A stretch of DNA of 64,000 bases from Seison nebaliae (lineage: Eukaryota > Rotifera > Pararotatoria > Seisonacea > Seisonidae). Both the position numbers and the translations under genes were made by a program. This document shows positions 39,601 to 54,600 of this stretch, piece after piece. The first letter of the stretch is position 1, and every line of letters starts with the position of its first letter. The notes under the pieces are model-generated. The model ran no database searches. It was not told the origin of the DNA and worked only from the letters and a program-made list of their open reading frames with translations. The stretch is taken from positions 1 to 64,000 of the forward strand of contig JALJEE010002620.1 of NCBI GenBank assembly GCA_023231475.1. Direction: 5' to 3'.

Positions 39601-42600
39601 TGCCAGAAAAATCGATGTCTGAATGGAGCGACATGTATCAGTAGTCCATCAGAGAAAAAATTAAGAAAGTGTCAATGCACAACTGGATTCTATGGAGATG
39701 ATTGTCAACATCCGATTGGTTGTCGTGCTAACCCTTGTCATAATAATGGTAAATGTTATGCTTTTTTGAATAATCCATTAGAAATCAGATGTGAATGTCT
39801 CCACGAATATACCGGGAAACATTGTAAAACATCTGTTCATTGTCTACCGAATCCGTGTAAGAATAACGGAATATGTTCCTACGATTTACACCATCACTTA
39901 ACCAAGTGTAAATGTACCAAACTATTCACCGGACCGTTCTGTGATGAATTTAAATTGTGTCTATCAAATCCATGCAAACATAATGGAATTTGCAAGACAA
40001 CATCCATTTCTCCACCTCAATTCAAATGCATTTGTCGTTCCGGTTTTACTGGCACTACCTGCGAATCATATTCAGCATGTATTCCGAATTTGTGTGATAA
40101 TGGTGGGAAATGTATTGCCAATGAACAGTTTCCCTTAATCGTTCGTTGTTTATGTCAGCCGGAATTTACCGGAGAATTTTGTGATTCATTCCGATTATGT
40201 ATTCCTAATCCATGTAAGAATTATGGAATTTGCAGTAAATTCGGTTCCCACTATAAATGTTCTTGTCGTTTCGGATATACGGGTCATAGCTGTGAATCGT
40301 TAGTTGCTTGTACGTCGAATCCGTGTATGAATGGTGGTTCGTGCATTCCAAGTGCATCAATGATTGGCACGTTTAATTGTCGTTGTGCTCATTCTTATTC
40401 GGGAAGATTCTGTGAACATCATATAAATTGTCTAAATGGTTACTGTATGAATGGAGGTAGTTGTTTCACTAAAAATGGAGAACCACATTGTCGATGTACC
40501 CCATTATTTTTGGGGATTAAATGTGCAACGCCCATTATTTGCAGATCTGCTCCTTGTGCTAATAACGGTACTTGCATAACGGCTCCATTCTCACCACACG
40601 GTTACAAGTGTTTATGTCAAACCGGTTTCGTTGGACGATATTGTAAATTACCTGCCAAATGTGTCCCAAATCCTTGTTTGAATCATGGAAAATGTGGTAG
40701 CGATAGTATAAATCCGAAGGACATTCGATGTCAATGTAATAATAATTTTGTGGGTAAAAGTTGCGAAATATTCAAGCCGTGTCTCAGTCATCCATGTCAG
40801 AATGGTGGGAAGTGTCAACCTAGAAAGAATTCATTTTACCAATATAAATGTGTGTGCAAAACCGGATTTGAAGGACATTTTTGTGAGAGAGTAACTGTTT
40901 GTAAAACGAAACCTTGTCTACATAGAGGTCAGTGTCACATCAAAATTAATGATCCATTTACACCTTTATGTAAATGTAAACCTGCGTTTTATGGTGATCG
41001 GTGTCAGTTGGCTAGAATATGTGATGTTAATCCATGTTTACATGGAGGCAAATGTTCTCCTCATCCGGCTAACCCTAATATGGCATTTTGTAGATGTCAA
41101 TTAGGATTTGAAGGGAAATTCTGCGAATTGTCAATTGAGTGTAAGAGGAAACCTTGTCTTCACAATGGCACTTGCAAATGGGGATTAGATGGATATAATA
41201 GAGCGAGTTGTATTTGTACGAAAGAGTTCGTGGGGAAACGTTGTCAAATTCCGAAGATTTGTGTAAACTATCAATGTAACTTTGGGAAATGTTATGTGAA
41301 GAAAACAGATTTATCAAAACCTCATTGTTTGTGTTTGAAAGATTATACGGGATCAAAATGTTTAACGCCAAAAATATGTCAATCGTCTCCGTGTAAAAAT
41401 GGAGGTAGTTGTTTCGTTACCGATATTAAGCTAGGTTATCAATGTAGTTGCACCGAACATTATGGTGGGAAGAATTGCGAAATATTTTTACCTTGTCAAA
41501 TTAATCGTTGTTTAAATGGAGGACGATGTGTGGAGAAACCTGGACATATGATCTTCTGTCAATGTTCTAATGATTATCATGGAAAGTTTTGTGAGAAACC
41601 GAAAGCCTGTCTGAGTAAGCCGTGTAAGAATAATGGAATTTGTATTTCTTCTTCGACCAATTCCATATTCGTACCATATTCATGTGTGTGTCAACCTGGT
41701 TTCCAAGGTTTTTTTTGCGATACACCAATTGTATGTTTAATGTCGCCGTGTTTGAACGGTGGGAAATGTTCGGTTAGTAAAAGCGACGCTTTCAGTGTCG
41801 TTTGTACTTGTACACCGAAATATACAGGTCGTTATTGTGAAAGTCTTCAAGAATGTGTATCGAATCCATGTAAGAATGAAGGAATTTGTTCACAATCTTT
41901 AATTGTTCACGATAAAATATCTTGTCATTGCCAACGAGGATTTACTGGTAGTCTATGTGAAGTTATATTGGCTTGTTCACCGAACCCTTGTGAAAATAAT
42001 GGGACTTGTATCGCATTGAACAAACGTTCAACTGTACCCAAATGTGTATGTCTGAATGATTTCGAAGGAAATACTTGTGAAATCTACAAGAAATGTGAGC
42101 CGAATCCTTGTCAGAATGGTGGTGTTTGTTTAAAATATGGGACTACGTACAAGTGTCAATGTTCGAAGAGTTTTACCGGTCGTATTTGTGAGAATATGAT
42201 TGCTTGCTTCTCTAATCCTTGTCATCATAATGGAAAGTGTGTACCATTATATTCAGGCAGTTCCGAATATAAGTGTCGTTGCAAAACGGCTTTTGTCGGG
42301 AAATATTGTAAAGTTCCTGTGGCTTGTCTACCTAATCCATGTAATAATAATGGTAAATGTGCTTATTCGCCTAACTCAAGTTTTGGGTATAAATGTGTTT
42401 GTCCTAACAGTTATGTCGGAAAGAATTGTAATGAATTGAAATTATGTGCTCAACATAATCCGTGTTTAAACGGTGGAAGATGTATCGAATATCCTCCATC
42501 ATCTCGCCAATACAAATGTATTTGTAAATCGGAATTTGAAGGAACTAACTGTGAAATAATATCCATTTGTTCTCCGAATCCTTGTCAAAATAATGGCAAG

Positions 42601-45600
42601 TGCCAATTGAATAAAGCCAAACCTTATCAGTATGAGTGTAAATGTCAAATTTCGTATGAAGGAAAACATTGTGAAATTATAAAGAAATGCCAACCGAATC
42701 CGTGTAAGAATGGTGGGATTTGTACATCGTTAGCTAATGGTGTGGTTACTTGTAAATGTTCAATGGATTATGTTGGCAGCCATTGTGAAAAGTTGAAAGT
42801 GTGTCAATCAAACCCTTGTGGTAATAATGGGAAATGTGTGCAAATTAATGAATTTTCCACTTTATTCCGATGTGAATGTTTGAGGAATTATGTCGGAACA
42901 TTCTGTTCCTATTATTTGCCATGCCAAAAGAGTCCGTGCTTCAACGGTGGGACTTGTGTGCCTAATAAAAGGAATGGAAGAAAATGTATTTGCACTCCAA
43001 AATTCACTGGGAAACGTTGTTATTATCCGATACGTTGCATACCAAATCCCTGTAAGAATAACGGTGTTTGCCGTCCGGAAGGATATGGTTCGATTGAATT
43101 GCGATGTATTTGTAAAGGAAATTTTGTAGGAAAATTCTGCGAAATACATCGAGTTTGTCTTCCCAATCCTTGCGTTAATAAAGGAACATGTGATGCACAA
43201 ATGACACATCTTCAAATAAGACCCAAATGTAAATGTTTATCAGGTTACACGGGGGAACTATGTGAGACACCGACGAATTGTTTATATTCACCTTGCAAGA
43301 ATAGAGGACGTTGTGTGGGTGATCATGTTCATGGTTATATGTGTATCTGTCTACCCGGTTTCTTAGGTAAACATTGTGAAATAGTGAGTGGATGTCGACC
43401 AAATCCTTGTAAGAATAACGGGAAATGTCTCCCCAAATTCTATAAAATGAACAAAATTAAATGTATTTGCAAACCAGGTTTCACCGGTTTGAATTGTGAA
43501 TATTCGATTTCTTGTTTATCTCATCCATGCATGAATGGTGGTACTTGTGTAGGTACATATTCTTCTATCATATGTAAATGTCTACCCATTTTCACTGGTC
43601 GACGTTGTGAAACATTAACCGCCTGCATCAATAATCCATGTGCAAACGGTGGGATGTGTGAAATGCTTTATACCGGTGCTACTACCGCCCATTGTAAATG
43701 TAAACCAGGTTTTGTCGGGAAATATTGCAGGAAATTATTATCATGTTATCCGAATCCATGTGCTCCGAATGGAAAATGTAAACCGATTCAACCTGGTTCA
43801 ACCAATTACCGATGTGATTGTCTAAAAGAATTTATTGGTCCCAAATGCAACATACTAAAAAGCTGTGTAAAGAACCCTTGTCAAAATGGTGGTAGTTGTG
43901 TATCTGAATGGGTTGGTTCAAAACGTTACAAATGTTTATGTCTTAAAAGTTTCACGGGAAAGAACTGCGAGAAAGCATTGGCATGTCTTGTCAATCCATG
44001 TCGTAACGGAGGAACGTGTAGTGGTGCCCAAGATATGAATATCATCGACTTCACTTGTAAATGCAAACCGGAATATGCAGGAATGTTATGTGAACTATTA
44101 AAATTATGTGAACCAAATCCTTGTAAGAATTATGGTGAATGTGTACCCAAATTTGTAGGTTCAACTGAGAAAAAATGTCTATGTAAACCAGGTTATGTGG
44201 GAGATCATTGTGAAAAACTGAAGGAATGTGAAAATAACACCTGTAACGGTCATGGAGAATGTGTGGCGAAATATGCAAATTTACCTGTAGTTCATTGTAT
44301 TTGTAATTCGGGTTACACAGGAAAATTTTGTCAATATTCACTTACCTGTATAAGGAAACCATGTTTCAATGGAGGTACTTGTAAAGTTTCCGAATCTTCG
44401 ACAATAAATCGAATCATTTGTATATGTCCTCCGGAATTCACAGGTGCACGTTGCGGCAAGTTGAAAGTATGTGTACAGAAACCATGTAAGAATAATGGAA
44501 AGTGTAAACCGTTGTGGAAAGGTTCCACTCAATTTAAATGTGTTTGCACCAAAGACTTCACAGGTCTCTATTGCGAACAATATATCAGTTGTCTGAATAA
44601 TCCTTGTAGAAATGGCGGTTCCTGTCAACACCAAATAATGAAACATCCTTCCTACATTTGTCTGTGTCCTAATGGATTTACGGGCAAAAGTTGCGAATCA
44701 TTAAAAAGTTGTTTCCCAAACCCTTGCTTAAATGGAGGTAAGTGTCAACCAGCATGGTTAGGTGCTACAACCGCTAAATGTGTATGTAAAGGTGACTTTG
44801 GTGGGGCATATTGCGAAAAGTTTATTAAATGTTATCCTAATCCTTGCAAATATAACGGCCATTGTTCATATGACACCACACATAATATTAAATGTTCATG
44901 CAAACCAGAATTCACCGGTCCCAAATGTGAAACAATTATTGGGTGTACAATGAAACCATGTCGAAATAATGGGAGTTGTATATACGACCCCACAAAAGAC
45001 GTAAAATATAGATGTCATTGTTCTTCACAATTTATCGGGGATTATTGTCAAAATGCTATTGCCTGTGTTCCTAATCCATGCTACAATAGTGGCACATGTA
45101 AATTTGATCAGAATTTACATAAAACCGTATGTATCTGTCGTTTGTATTATACGGGGAAGTTGTGTGAGAAATCGATCGCTTGTTTATCCAATCCGTGTAA
45201 AAATCAAGGATTGTGTAAAATGGATAAGTTGAAATTCATCTGTCAATGCCAATCCGGATTCATTGGCACTTATTGTGAAAAGTTGAGAGAATGTGAACCT
45301 AATCCATGTAGAAATGGAGGAATTTGTGCACCCATTTGGCCTGGTTCCTCCCAACATGTGTGTAAGTGCAAAAATGGTTTCACAGGTCCTCTATGTGAAA
45401 ATTTCCTGAATTGTCTGTCAAGTCCATGTAAGAATGGTGGAACTTGTTTATCGAATGGTGGCTGTAAATGTTTGAATGAATTTATTGGATCTTATTGTGA
45501 ACATTATAAAGGTTGTTCACCAAATCCCTGTAAGAATGGAGGACAATGTTCGGCTTATTTGTACAATGGGCAATATGTTTTACGATGTGCATGTAAGGTT

Positions 45601-48600
45601 GGTTATACGGGGAAATATTGTACGACCATAATAGCCTGTTCCCCAAATCCATGTCTAAATAATGGAAAATGTAAGATAAAAAAATTGAACGTTTTCGATT
45701 TCACATGTGAATGCGAGAAGAAATTTACGGGAAATCGTTGTGAATTACCATCAATCTGTTTAAATAATCCGTGTAGGAATAATGGGAAATGTATCAGCGG
45801 TGTCCACCAACTGTTTAAATGTATTTGTCCCGTTGGATTCATTGGCGATAGATGCCAGAATGTGGCAGCTTGCCAACCTAATCCCTGTCAAAATAATGGT
45901 CGTTGTTCCATATCGAAATTGGGATATGGTTATCAATGTTTCTGCACGACGGACTATTATGGTGATAATTGTGAATTGCCTACGATTTGCCGCCCGAAAC
46001 CTTGTAAGAATTCCGGTATATGTTTTGTGAAAGATGGTAAATTGAAATGTTTATGTAAATATGGTTACACAGGTATTCTTTGTGATAAAGCTCTTGCTTG
46101 TCAAACAGCACCTTGTCTTAACGGAGCCACTTGCATTCCTTCACCTACCTTATACGGTGATTTCAAATGTTTATGTCCGCCTAATTTCACTGGTCGACAT
46201 TGTAATTCTCCATTAATTTGTTTAACGAAACCATGCAGTAATGGTGGATCTTGTTTGAAGAATGACACAACTGGAATAACTTATAAATGTCTTTGTTCGA
46301 AAGGTTTCACGGGCAACAACTGTAATGTTTTAGCCGCGTGCGTCCAAAAACCTTGTGAAAACGGAGGTACGTGTTCGCCAGCTTGGTATGGAACTACCAA
46401 ATATAAATGTGTTTGTCCTCCCGGTTTTTCCGGAACTCATTGCAAGAAATTTCTTCCTTGCTTCCCTAATCCTTGTCTGAATTTCGGTATTTGTGGAAAT
46501 AAACCATTACCGGCGCTGGATTTTGAATGCAAATGCAAAAAACCGTTCAAAGGTAAATTATGTGAAATTGCCAAAATTTGTGAGAGAAAAATCTGTTTTA
46601 ATGGCGCACAATGTGTGGCTAATGCAAATTTGAAATTACCATTTAAATGTATTTGTAAACCTGGATATTTTGGGAGGAGATGTGGTCGGTTAAAGGCGTG
46701 TTATCCTAATCCTTGTGAAAATGGAGGAAAATGTAGACCGATAACTGCAGGATCTACTGAAATAAAATGTGTTTGCTCACCCGGATATACTGGTGCGACT
46801 TGTAATTTAATTTCGAGTTGTATACCAAATCCTTGTATGAATTTGGGTAAATGTCAAATGAGAAAAGATGCTCCTACTTCATTCCAATGTGTTTGTGGCA
46901 AGGAATATACTGGAAAGACATGTAAACTATTGAAAATATGTTTGAACAATCCTTGTCAAAATGGTGGTAGTTGTGTCCAACATCAATGGAATTCTCCCAT
47001 TCATAAATGTTTATGTCCGAAAGAATTCGTGGGAAATAAATGTGAAATTTTCAAAGGTTGTTCACCGAATCCATGTAAGAATGATGGACTATGTTCGTTT
47101 AGACCTCCAAATATATTCCATTGTAAATGCAAAGAATATTTTTATGGAAATCATTGTGAGAGGTTGGTAAAATGTAGTAAGAATCCTTGTAAGAATGGAG
47201 GGTCATGTAAACAAGTCACTCCTGGTTCAACTGAATATGAATGTGTTTGTCAATCCAATTATGGTGGTAAAAATTGTGAAGTTTCAATTCAATGTCAGAA
47301 AATTGAATGTTTGAATGGAGGAACTTGTAAGGTGGTTAACACCACAACTGCCAAATGTGAATGTTCGAAAGAGTTTTATGGAAATCATTGTGAGAATCTC
47401 AGAATATGTCGACAGAAACCATGTTTAAATGGTGGAACATGTCGACAGTCACAAGCGGCCTCCACAAAGTTCATATGTGATTGCGCTCCTGGATTCAGCG
47501 GTAGTCATTGTCAAATATTATCAAATTGTGCAAATAATCCATGTTTGTACGGAGGTAAATGTATACCGAACCCCAAAGATCAGACAAAGGTTTTATGTCA
47601 ATGTAATAACTTTTATACGGGAGATAAATGTGAAACTCTGAAGCATTGTTTGATGAAACCTTGCAAAAATGGTGGAACTTGTCTCTCAATACCATTAAAG
47701 ATTGGTTTGTATAAATGTGTTTGTTCGAAAGGTTATATAGGTCAACATTGTGAACAACTATTAAGTTGTCAATCTAATCCTTGTTCCAATGGTGGAACGT
47801 GTGTTCCTGCTTGGGATAAGTCTGTAGATTTCAAGTGTTTATGTTCCGAATATTTCGTGGGTAAATTATGTGAGTTACCAAAAATTTGCCGACCCAACCC
47901 ATGTTTAAATCTTGGAAAATGTCATGTACATGCTGTGGATAAGAAAAAATATTTGTGCCAATGTGTCTTAACGTATTTTGGTGATAATTGTGAGAAATAC
48001 AAACCGTGTTATCCTAATCCGTGCGGTAAACATGGAACGTGCATTAAACCTTTGGATCATACAAGTTATAAATGTATCTGCGCTCCACATTATACGGGAA
48101 GTGATTGCTCATTGGCAATTGGTTGTTCCCCCAATGTTTGTTTGAATAGTGGAAAATGCGGTTTATCTGAAAAGGGAGACCAAATAATTTGTAATTGTAC
48201 TGTCGATTACTACGGACGGTTATGTGAATCATTAAAAGTTTGTAAGAGTAATCCGTGCCTGAACGGAGGTATTTGTAAATTACCTTTCCCAATTTCAACA
48301 AATTATTTATGTGCTTGCAAACCCGGGTTTAATGGGCAACGATGTGAAATATTAAAAGCCTGTATACCCAACCCGTGTTTGAATAAAGGTGTCTGCTCAT
48401 CTATTACACCCGGTTCATCTGCAATCATGTGTAACTGTAAATCGGATTTCGTGGGGAGTAAATGCGAAACTTATGTACCTTGTTTTCCGAATCCTTGTCG
48501 CAATTCAGGGAAATGTCGTAAAAATATTGGGAAACCTAAAAAATATGAATGTATCTGTACTCGTTATTACATTGGGGAACATTGTGAAGTTCCACAAAAG

Positions 48601-51600
48601 TGTTTGGTGCCACCTTGTAAGAATCATGGGACATGTCAACCGATAATTTCAGCACCGTTCTTCAAGTGTTTGTGCATTGCAAATTTCGTGGGAGAACTTT
48701 GTGAGAAATTTAAAAAATGTCAACCTAATCCTTGTTTGAATGGTGGCATATGTGGAGTAATGGATTCAATAGGAACTGATTTTAAATGTACCTGTCCTCC
48801 TGATTATCAAGGAAAGAAGTGTCAAATTTATAGATATTGCTTGCCCACTATCTGTGCTAATGGGGGAACGTGTATCCCAATAAAAACTAATGAAAAATTC
48901 AAATGTCAATGCACTGATAAATTCAAAGGGAAACGTTGTGAGAAGAGAATTGTTTGTAAATTTGCTCAATGCAAGAACGGGGCAACATGTCAACCAATGA
49001 CAGATACAACATACAAATGTAATTGTCCTTCAGGATTTTTCGGGAATTATTGCGAAATTAAAAGTTCGTGTTCCACGAAGAACCTCTGTCAAAATGGAGG
49101 AACTTGTTCAGATATTTTAATTCCACCATATTATGAATGTAAATGTCGAAGGATATTTAAAGGAAAACATTGTGAAATACAAATTCCATCATGTCAATTA
49201 GGGTTATGTAAGAACGGAGCGACATGCAAGCAACATCCTGATTTGAAGCAGTTTCGGTGTATTTGTATCCAACCCTTCGGTGGTCGTTATTGTATAAAGA
49301 ATGTTGGATTTTGTCATTATAAACCGTGTGTGAACGGAGGAATTTGTAAGAATGTTAATCATAACTCTGGTTTTGTTTGTCAATGTCCGAAACCGTATAT
49401 TGGTAAGAGATGTGAATCAAGCTTGGGTATATGTACAATTCTCCCGTGCAAGAATCATGGCACCTGTTTACAGAATGAAATCAATAACATGATTTATAAA
49501 TGTCAATGTCATGCTCCATTTTATGGTGATTCGTGTGAATTAGTTAATCATCATTGTGATATGAATCCTTGTAAGTATTATGGGAAATGTATACCGGTAA
49601 TCAATGGTCGTTATAGATGTAAATGTCGAGAAGGTTTTTCAGGTGAACATTGTGAAAATAAATTAGTTTGCTATAGTAATCCGTGTAAGAATAATGGAAT
49701 GTGCATAAAAGATCCGAAAACGGATCGATTTAAATGTATTTGCAAAATACCATATCATGGTCGACGATGTGAATTGAAGATGGGAAAATGTTACAGTAAA
49801 CCGTGTAAGAATAAAGGGAAATGTAACGAATTCGATGAAACGTTCTCTTGTGAATGTCCTTTGCCATATACTGGACGTATCTGTGAATTGGAATTAACCG
49901 CATGTTCATTCCATCCGTGTTTAAATGGCGGTCGATGTATTCAAAGTATCACCAGTAAACGGAAATACAGATGTGCCTGTTTGAAACTATTTACAGGTAT
50001 TAATTGTGAAAACCGTTTGAGCGCTTGTGTAGTTAGACCATGTAAAAATGGCGGAACTTGTATTGTCGATCCATCAGATCTCAGTAAATTTAGATGTGTG
50101 TGTGGTAGGATTTTTACCGGAACCACATGTCAAACTAGTTTAGGGGCCTGTTCATTGAAACCATGTGCTAATGGTGGAAAATGTGAAAATTCACCTGATA
50201 AAAAGCAATTCCGATGTATTTGTGTTAAACCGTTTTCTGGTGCTCAATGTCAGAAGAATGACGGTGTTTGCAAATCAGTGAAACCATGTTTGAATAATGG
50301 AAAATGTATCGATTTAGGTGGCTTGAACTATCAATGTATCTGTTTAAAAGGTTACCATGGCGACAGATGTGAGATAAAAAGTGCTTGTCTCAGTAATCCG
50401 TGTTTGAATGATGGTACATGTGTCAAACAACCGAACGATTATAAATGTATTTGCAAATCGCCCTTTGTCGGCAAACGATGTGAATTACGACAACATCCTT
50501 GTAAATCGCTACCATGTCTCAATAGTGGAACGTGCATTTTGGCGGCAAATTTTGATTATAAATGTGTTTGCAAACTACCGTTTCATGGAAGACGGTGTGG
50601 GAAGAATGCTGGTTCTTGTTCGTTAAAACCGTGTTTGAATGGAGGAAAATGTTTGCAACATAAAGATCTCATCCAATTCAAATGTCAATGTTCGAATTTA
50701 TTCACTGGACAATTATGTGAGAGAATAATTAGTCCGTGTGAGACCAAGCCTTGTTTGAATAATGGAAACTGTTTAATAATCGATGAGAAGAATTATAAAT
50801 GTGAATGTCCTCCACAATTCACTGGAGTGAAATGCGAGAAATTATTTGATGTTTGTACATTATCTCAATGTAAAAATGGTGGGACGTGTGAAGCGGTTGG
50901 TTTCGATCAATACAAATGTCTTTGTTCAATCGATTATTATGGAAATTTATGTGAAAATGAAAAAGTGTGTAAGACGACCAGTTGTTTGAATGAGGGGAAA
51001 TGTGTGGTGATCAATGAATTAGAATTTCAATGTGAATGTAATTTGAACTTTGGAGGGAAGATATGTGAACATGCCAATCCGTGTAAGAGTAATTCCTGTC
51101 TAAATAATGGCGTATGTTTTCCTCAATATTCGGATAAGGTTTCTTTCTTGTGTGAATGTACGGAAAAATTTGAAGGAAAAAATTGTGAGAAATATGTCAA
51201 TCCGTGCAGGAATATTCAGTGTCTGAACGAAGGAACTTGTAAAAATCAGGGACATGCCAAATTCGTTTGTAAATGTCCTGTGAAATTCACCGGTCGATTA
51301 TGTGAAGTTGAAATTCCAATTTGTGAGAGTAAACCATGTAAAAACGATGGTATTTGCACTTCAGATGATTTCAACGAAGAATTCACTTGTAATTGTCCTC
51401 CGAAATATACGGGGAAGTTTTGTGAAAAAATTAAATTATGTACTAAACATCCGTGCAAGAATGATGGAATTTGTACGGATTATTTGAATTCATTCGAATG
51501 CGAATGTACTATACCGTTTTATGGAGCGAAATGTGAGAAAGAAATTTGTAAGCCGAATCCATGCAAGAATAAAGGCGTTTGTGAAATCGTCAATGAACAA

Positions 51601-54600
51601 GGCGATTATATTTGTAATTGTGTTCCGCCTTATACTGGACGAATCTGTTCGAGAAAATCTGGAGATTGTTCAATCGGCTCATGTTTACATGACGGTCAAT
51701 GTCTATTCGATGAAGAAACGACGAAATATTCTTGCACTTGTAACGAACCGTTTTATGGTAATAAGTGCGAGAAGATGAGAACAGTTTGCGATCAGAAACC
51801 ATGTCTCAATGGAGCGAAATGTAAAGTGATTGGAGATAATTATTTCGAATGTATTTGTAAAAATGGATATGCCGGACGGTTATGTGACATACCTCCCGAT
51901 CCATGTCGACCGAATAAATGTCTGAATAATGGTATTTGTGAAATGACAAGTAGTAAAAATTTCAAATGTGAATGTACTCCAATTTTCACGGGAAGATTAT
52001 GTGAGAAACGAATTTTTATTTGTAAATCAAAACCATGCAAAAACGATGGAAGTTGTTTGGACAATAAAGATGGAACATATGAATGCATTTGTAGTGTCGG
52101 TTTTAAAGGCTTAACATGTGACATCGAAGCTCCTTGTAGTAAGAAACCGTGTAAGAATAGTGGTTATTGTAGTTTGATAGGAGAAGGTAAATATAAATGC
52201 GAATGTTCATTACCATACTATGGCGAACGATGTGAGAAGCATTTATGTAAACCGAATCCTTGTAAAAACGGCGCATCTTGTGAATTGTTACATCGAGATA
52301 CGGAATTTCGATGTATCTGTCGAGTACCATTTACGGGTCTTTATTGCAAAATAAAAGCCGGATCATGTACCCCAACTACTTGTAAGAATGAGGGAGAATG
52401 CATTTTCGATTACGATACGGGAACATATCGATGTCAATGTGGTAGAATATTTTATGGTGAACATTGTGAAAAGACGAAAAGTGGTTGTGATAGACGACCT
52501 TGTTTGAATAAAGGGAAATGTAAATCGTTAACTTTCCCCCGATATCAATGTATATGTGTCAATGGGTTTAGTGGGCGACGTTGTGGCATTCCACCAAATC
52601 CATGTGAACCGAACATCTGTAAAAATAATGGAAATTGTCAGCTTATGGGAAATTCAAAATTCTCTTGTGAATGTCCTCCAATTTTCACAGGGAGATTATG
52701 TGAAACAGAAATATTGGTATGTAAAAGTCAACCGTGCAAGAACGGTGCACTATGTATCGACAATAAAGATGGGACATTCATATGTCAATGTAAGATTGGA
52801 TTTATCGGTGATTTCTGTCAATTGGTAGCGCCGTGTGCAAGTGTGCCATGTAGGAATGACGGAGTGTGTCATGTGCGATTAGGTGCAATTGAGTGTGAAT
52901 GTGTTTATCCGTTTCATGGTGTGCGTTGTGAGAAAGAGTATTGTAAACCGAATCCATGTCACAATCGAGGGCAATGTGAATTGGTTAATAATAATATTGG
53001 ATATCGATGTCGATGTATTCCACCATATATGGATCTTCTTTGTAATGTGAAAGCGGGCTATTGTACACCAACAACGTGTGCTAATGGTGGATATTGTGTG
53101 TTCGATGAGGAAAGACGACAATATATATGTCAATGTCCCTCACCATATTACGGTAAGAGTTGTAAGAAATTTAGAACGCCTTGTAATGAGAAACCTTGTC
53201 TTAATGGAGGTAAATGTAAACCGATCGGATTCGACAATTATGAATGTCAATGTGTTAATGGTTATAGTGGGATGAATTGTGGGCGCCCACCAGATTTGTG
53301 TTTTCCTAGCAAATGTCAAAATAGTGGCAGATGTGAAATGATAAATGTGAAACAATTCGTTTGTTATTGTCCCCCGATCTTCACCGGAACGTATTGTGAG
53401 ACTCGAATTCTGATCTGTAAAAAGAAACCCTGTCAAAATAATGGAGTATGTGTCGACAATATGGATGGAACATTTAATTGTGAATGCAAATTAGGATTCT
53501 TTGGAGATTATTGTGAGAAACGAAACTATTGTGCGAATGATCCTTGTAAGAATGGAGGAGCATGTAGACTTGTCGATGGGATACTGGAGTGTTCTTGTAA
53601 ATTTCCGTTTTATGGTAAACGATGTAAGAAACAAATTTGTCATCCGAATCCTTGTCAGAATAAAGGAGTTTGTGATGTGTTGGAAGAGAAAGAAACTTAT
53701 AATTGTAATTGTGTTCCACCATTTATCGGTAAGAATTGTCAGATTCGTGCAGGAACTTGTTCCATCACTTCCTGTTTGAATGGAGGAATTTGTATGTTCA
53801 ATGTTGAATTAGATACATTCCAATGTGAATGTAATGAACCGTTTTATGGTAAGAAATGTGAAAAGGTTTTCACCATTTGCAGTGGGAAACCATGTCAAAA
53901 TGGAGCATTGTGTAAACCGAAAAGTTCGAATGAATTTGATTGTGTTTGTAAGAATGGATATTCAGGGAAATTGTGTACAATCCCACCATCGATTTGTAAC
54001 CCGAACAAATGTCAGAATGGTGGGCATTGTCAAATAGTTTCGAGGAATAAGTTCCGTTGCGATTGTCCTCCACCATTCATCGGACGATTATGTGAAAAGA
54101 GAATTTATGTGTGCAAAAGTTCTTCTTGTAAGAATGATGGGAAATGTCAGGACAATAATGATGGAACATTTTCGTGTCTATGCAAGAAAGGATTTGTTGG
54201 ATTGTTGTGTGAGAATCAAAAACTTTGTGATCAACATCCATGTAAGCGAGATGGAATTTGTAGAGAGGTGGATGGACATATCATATGTGAATGTTCATTT
54301 CCGTTTTATGGTGAAAAATGTGAGAAAGAACTGTGTAAACCAAATCCTTGTCAGAATGACGGTGAATGCAATATAATTAATATCGAATCAAATTATCGAT
54401 GTAATTGTCGTCCTCCGTTTATTGGACGACATTGTGAAACGAGTATCGGAAAATGTTCCCGAACGTCATGTCTCAATAATGGTCAATGTATTTTCAATTC
54501 AGAAGTTCACTATTTCCAATGTCAATGTATTCGACCGTATTATGGTGATAATTGTGAGAAATTTTTCACCGTCTGTGATGCAAATCAATGTCTCAATGGA

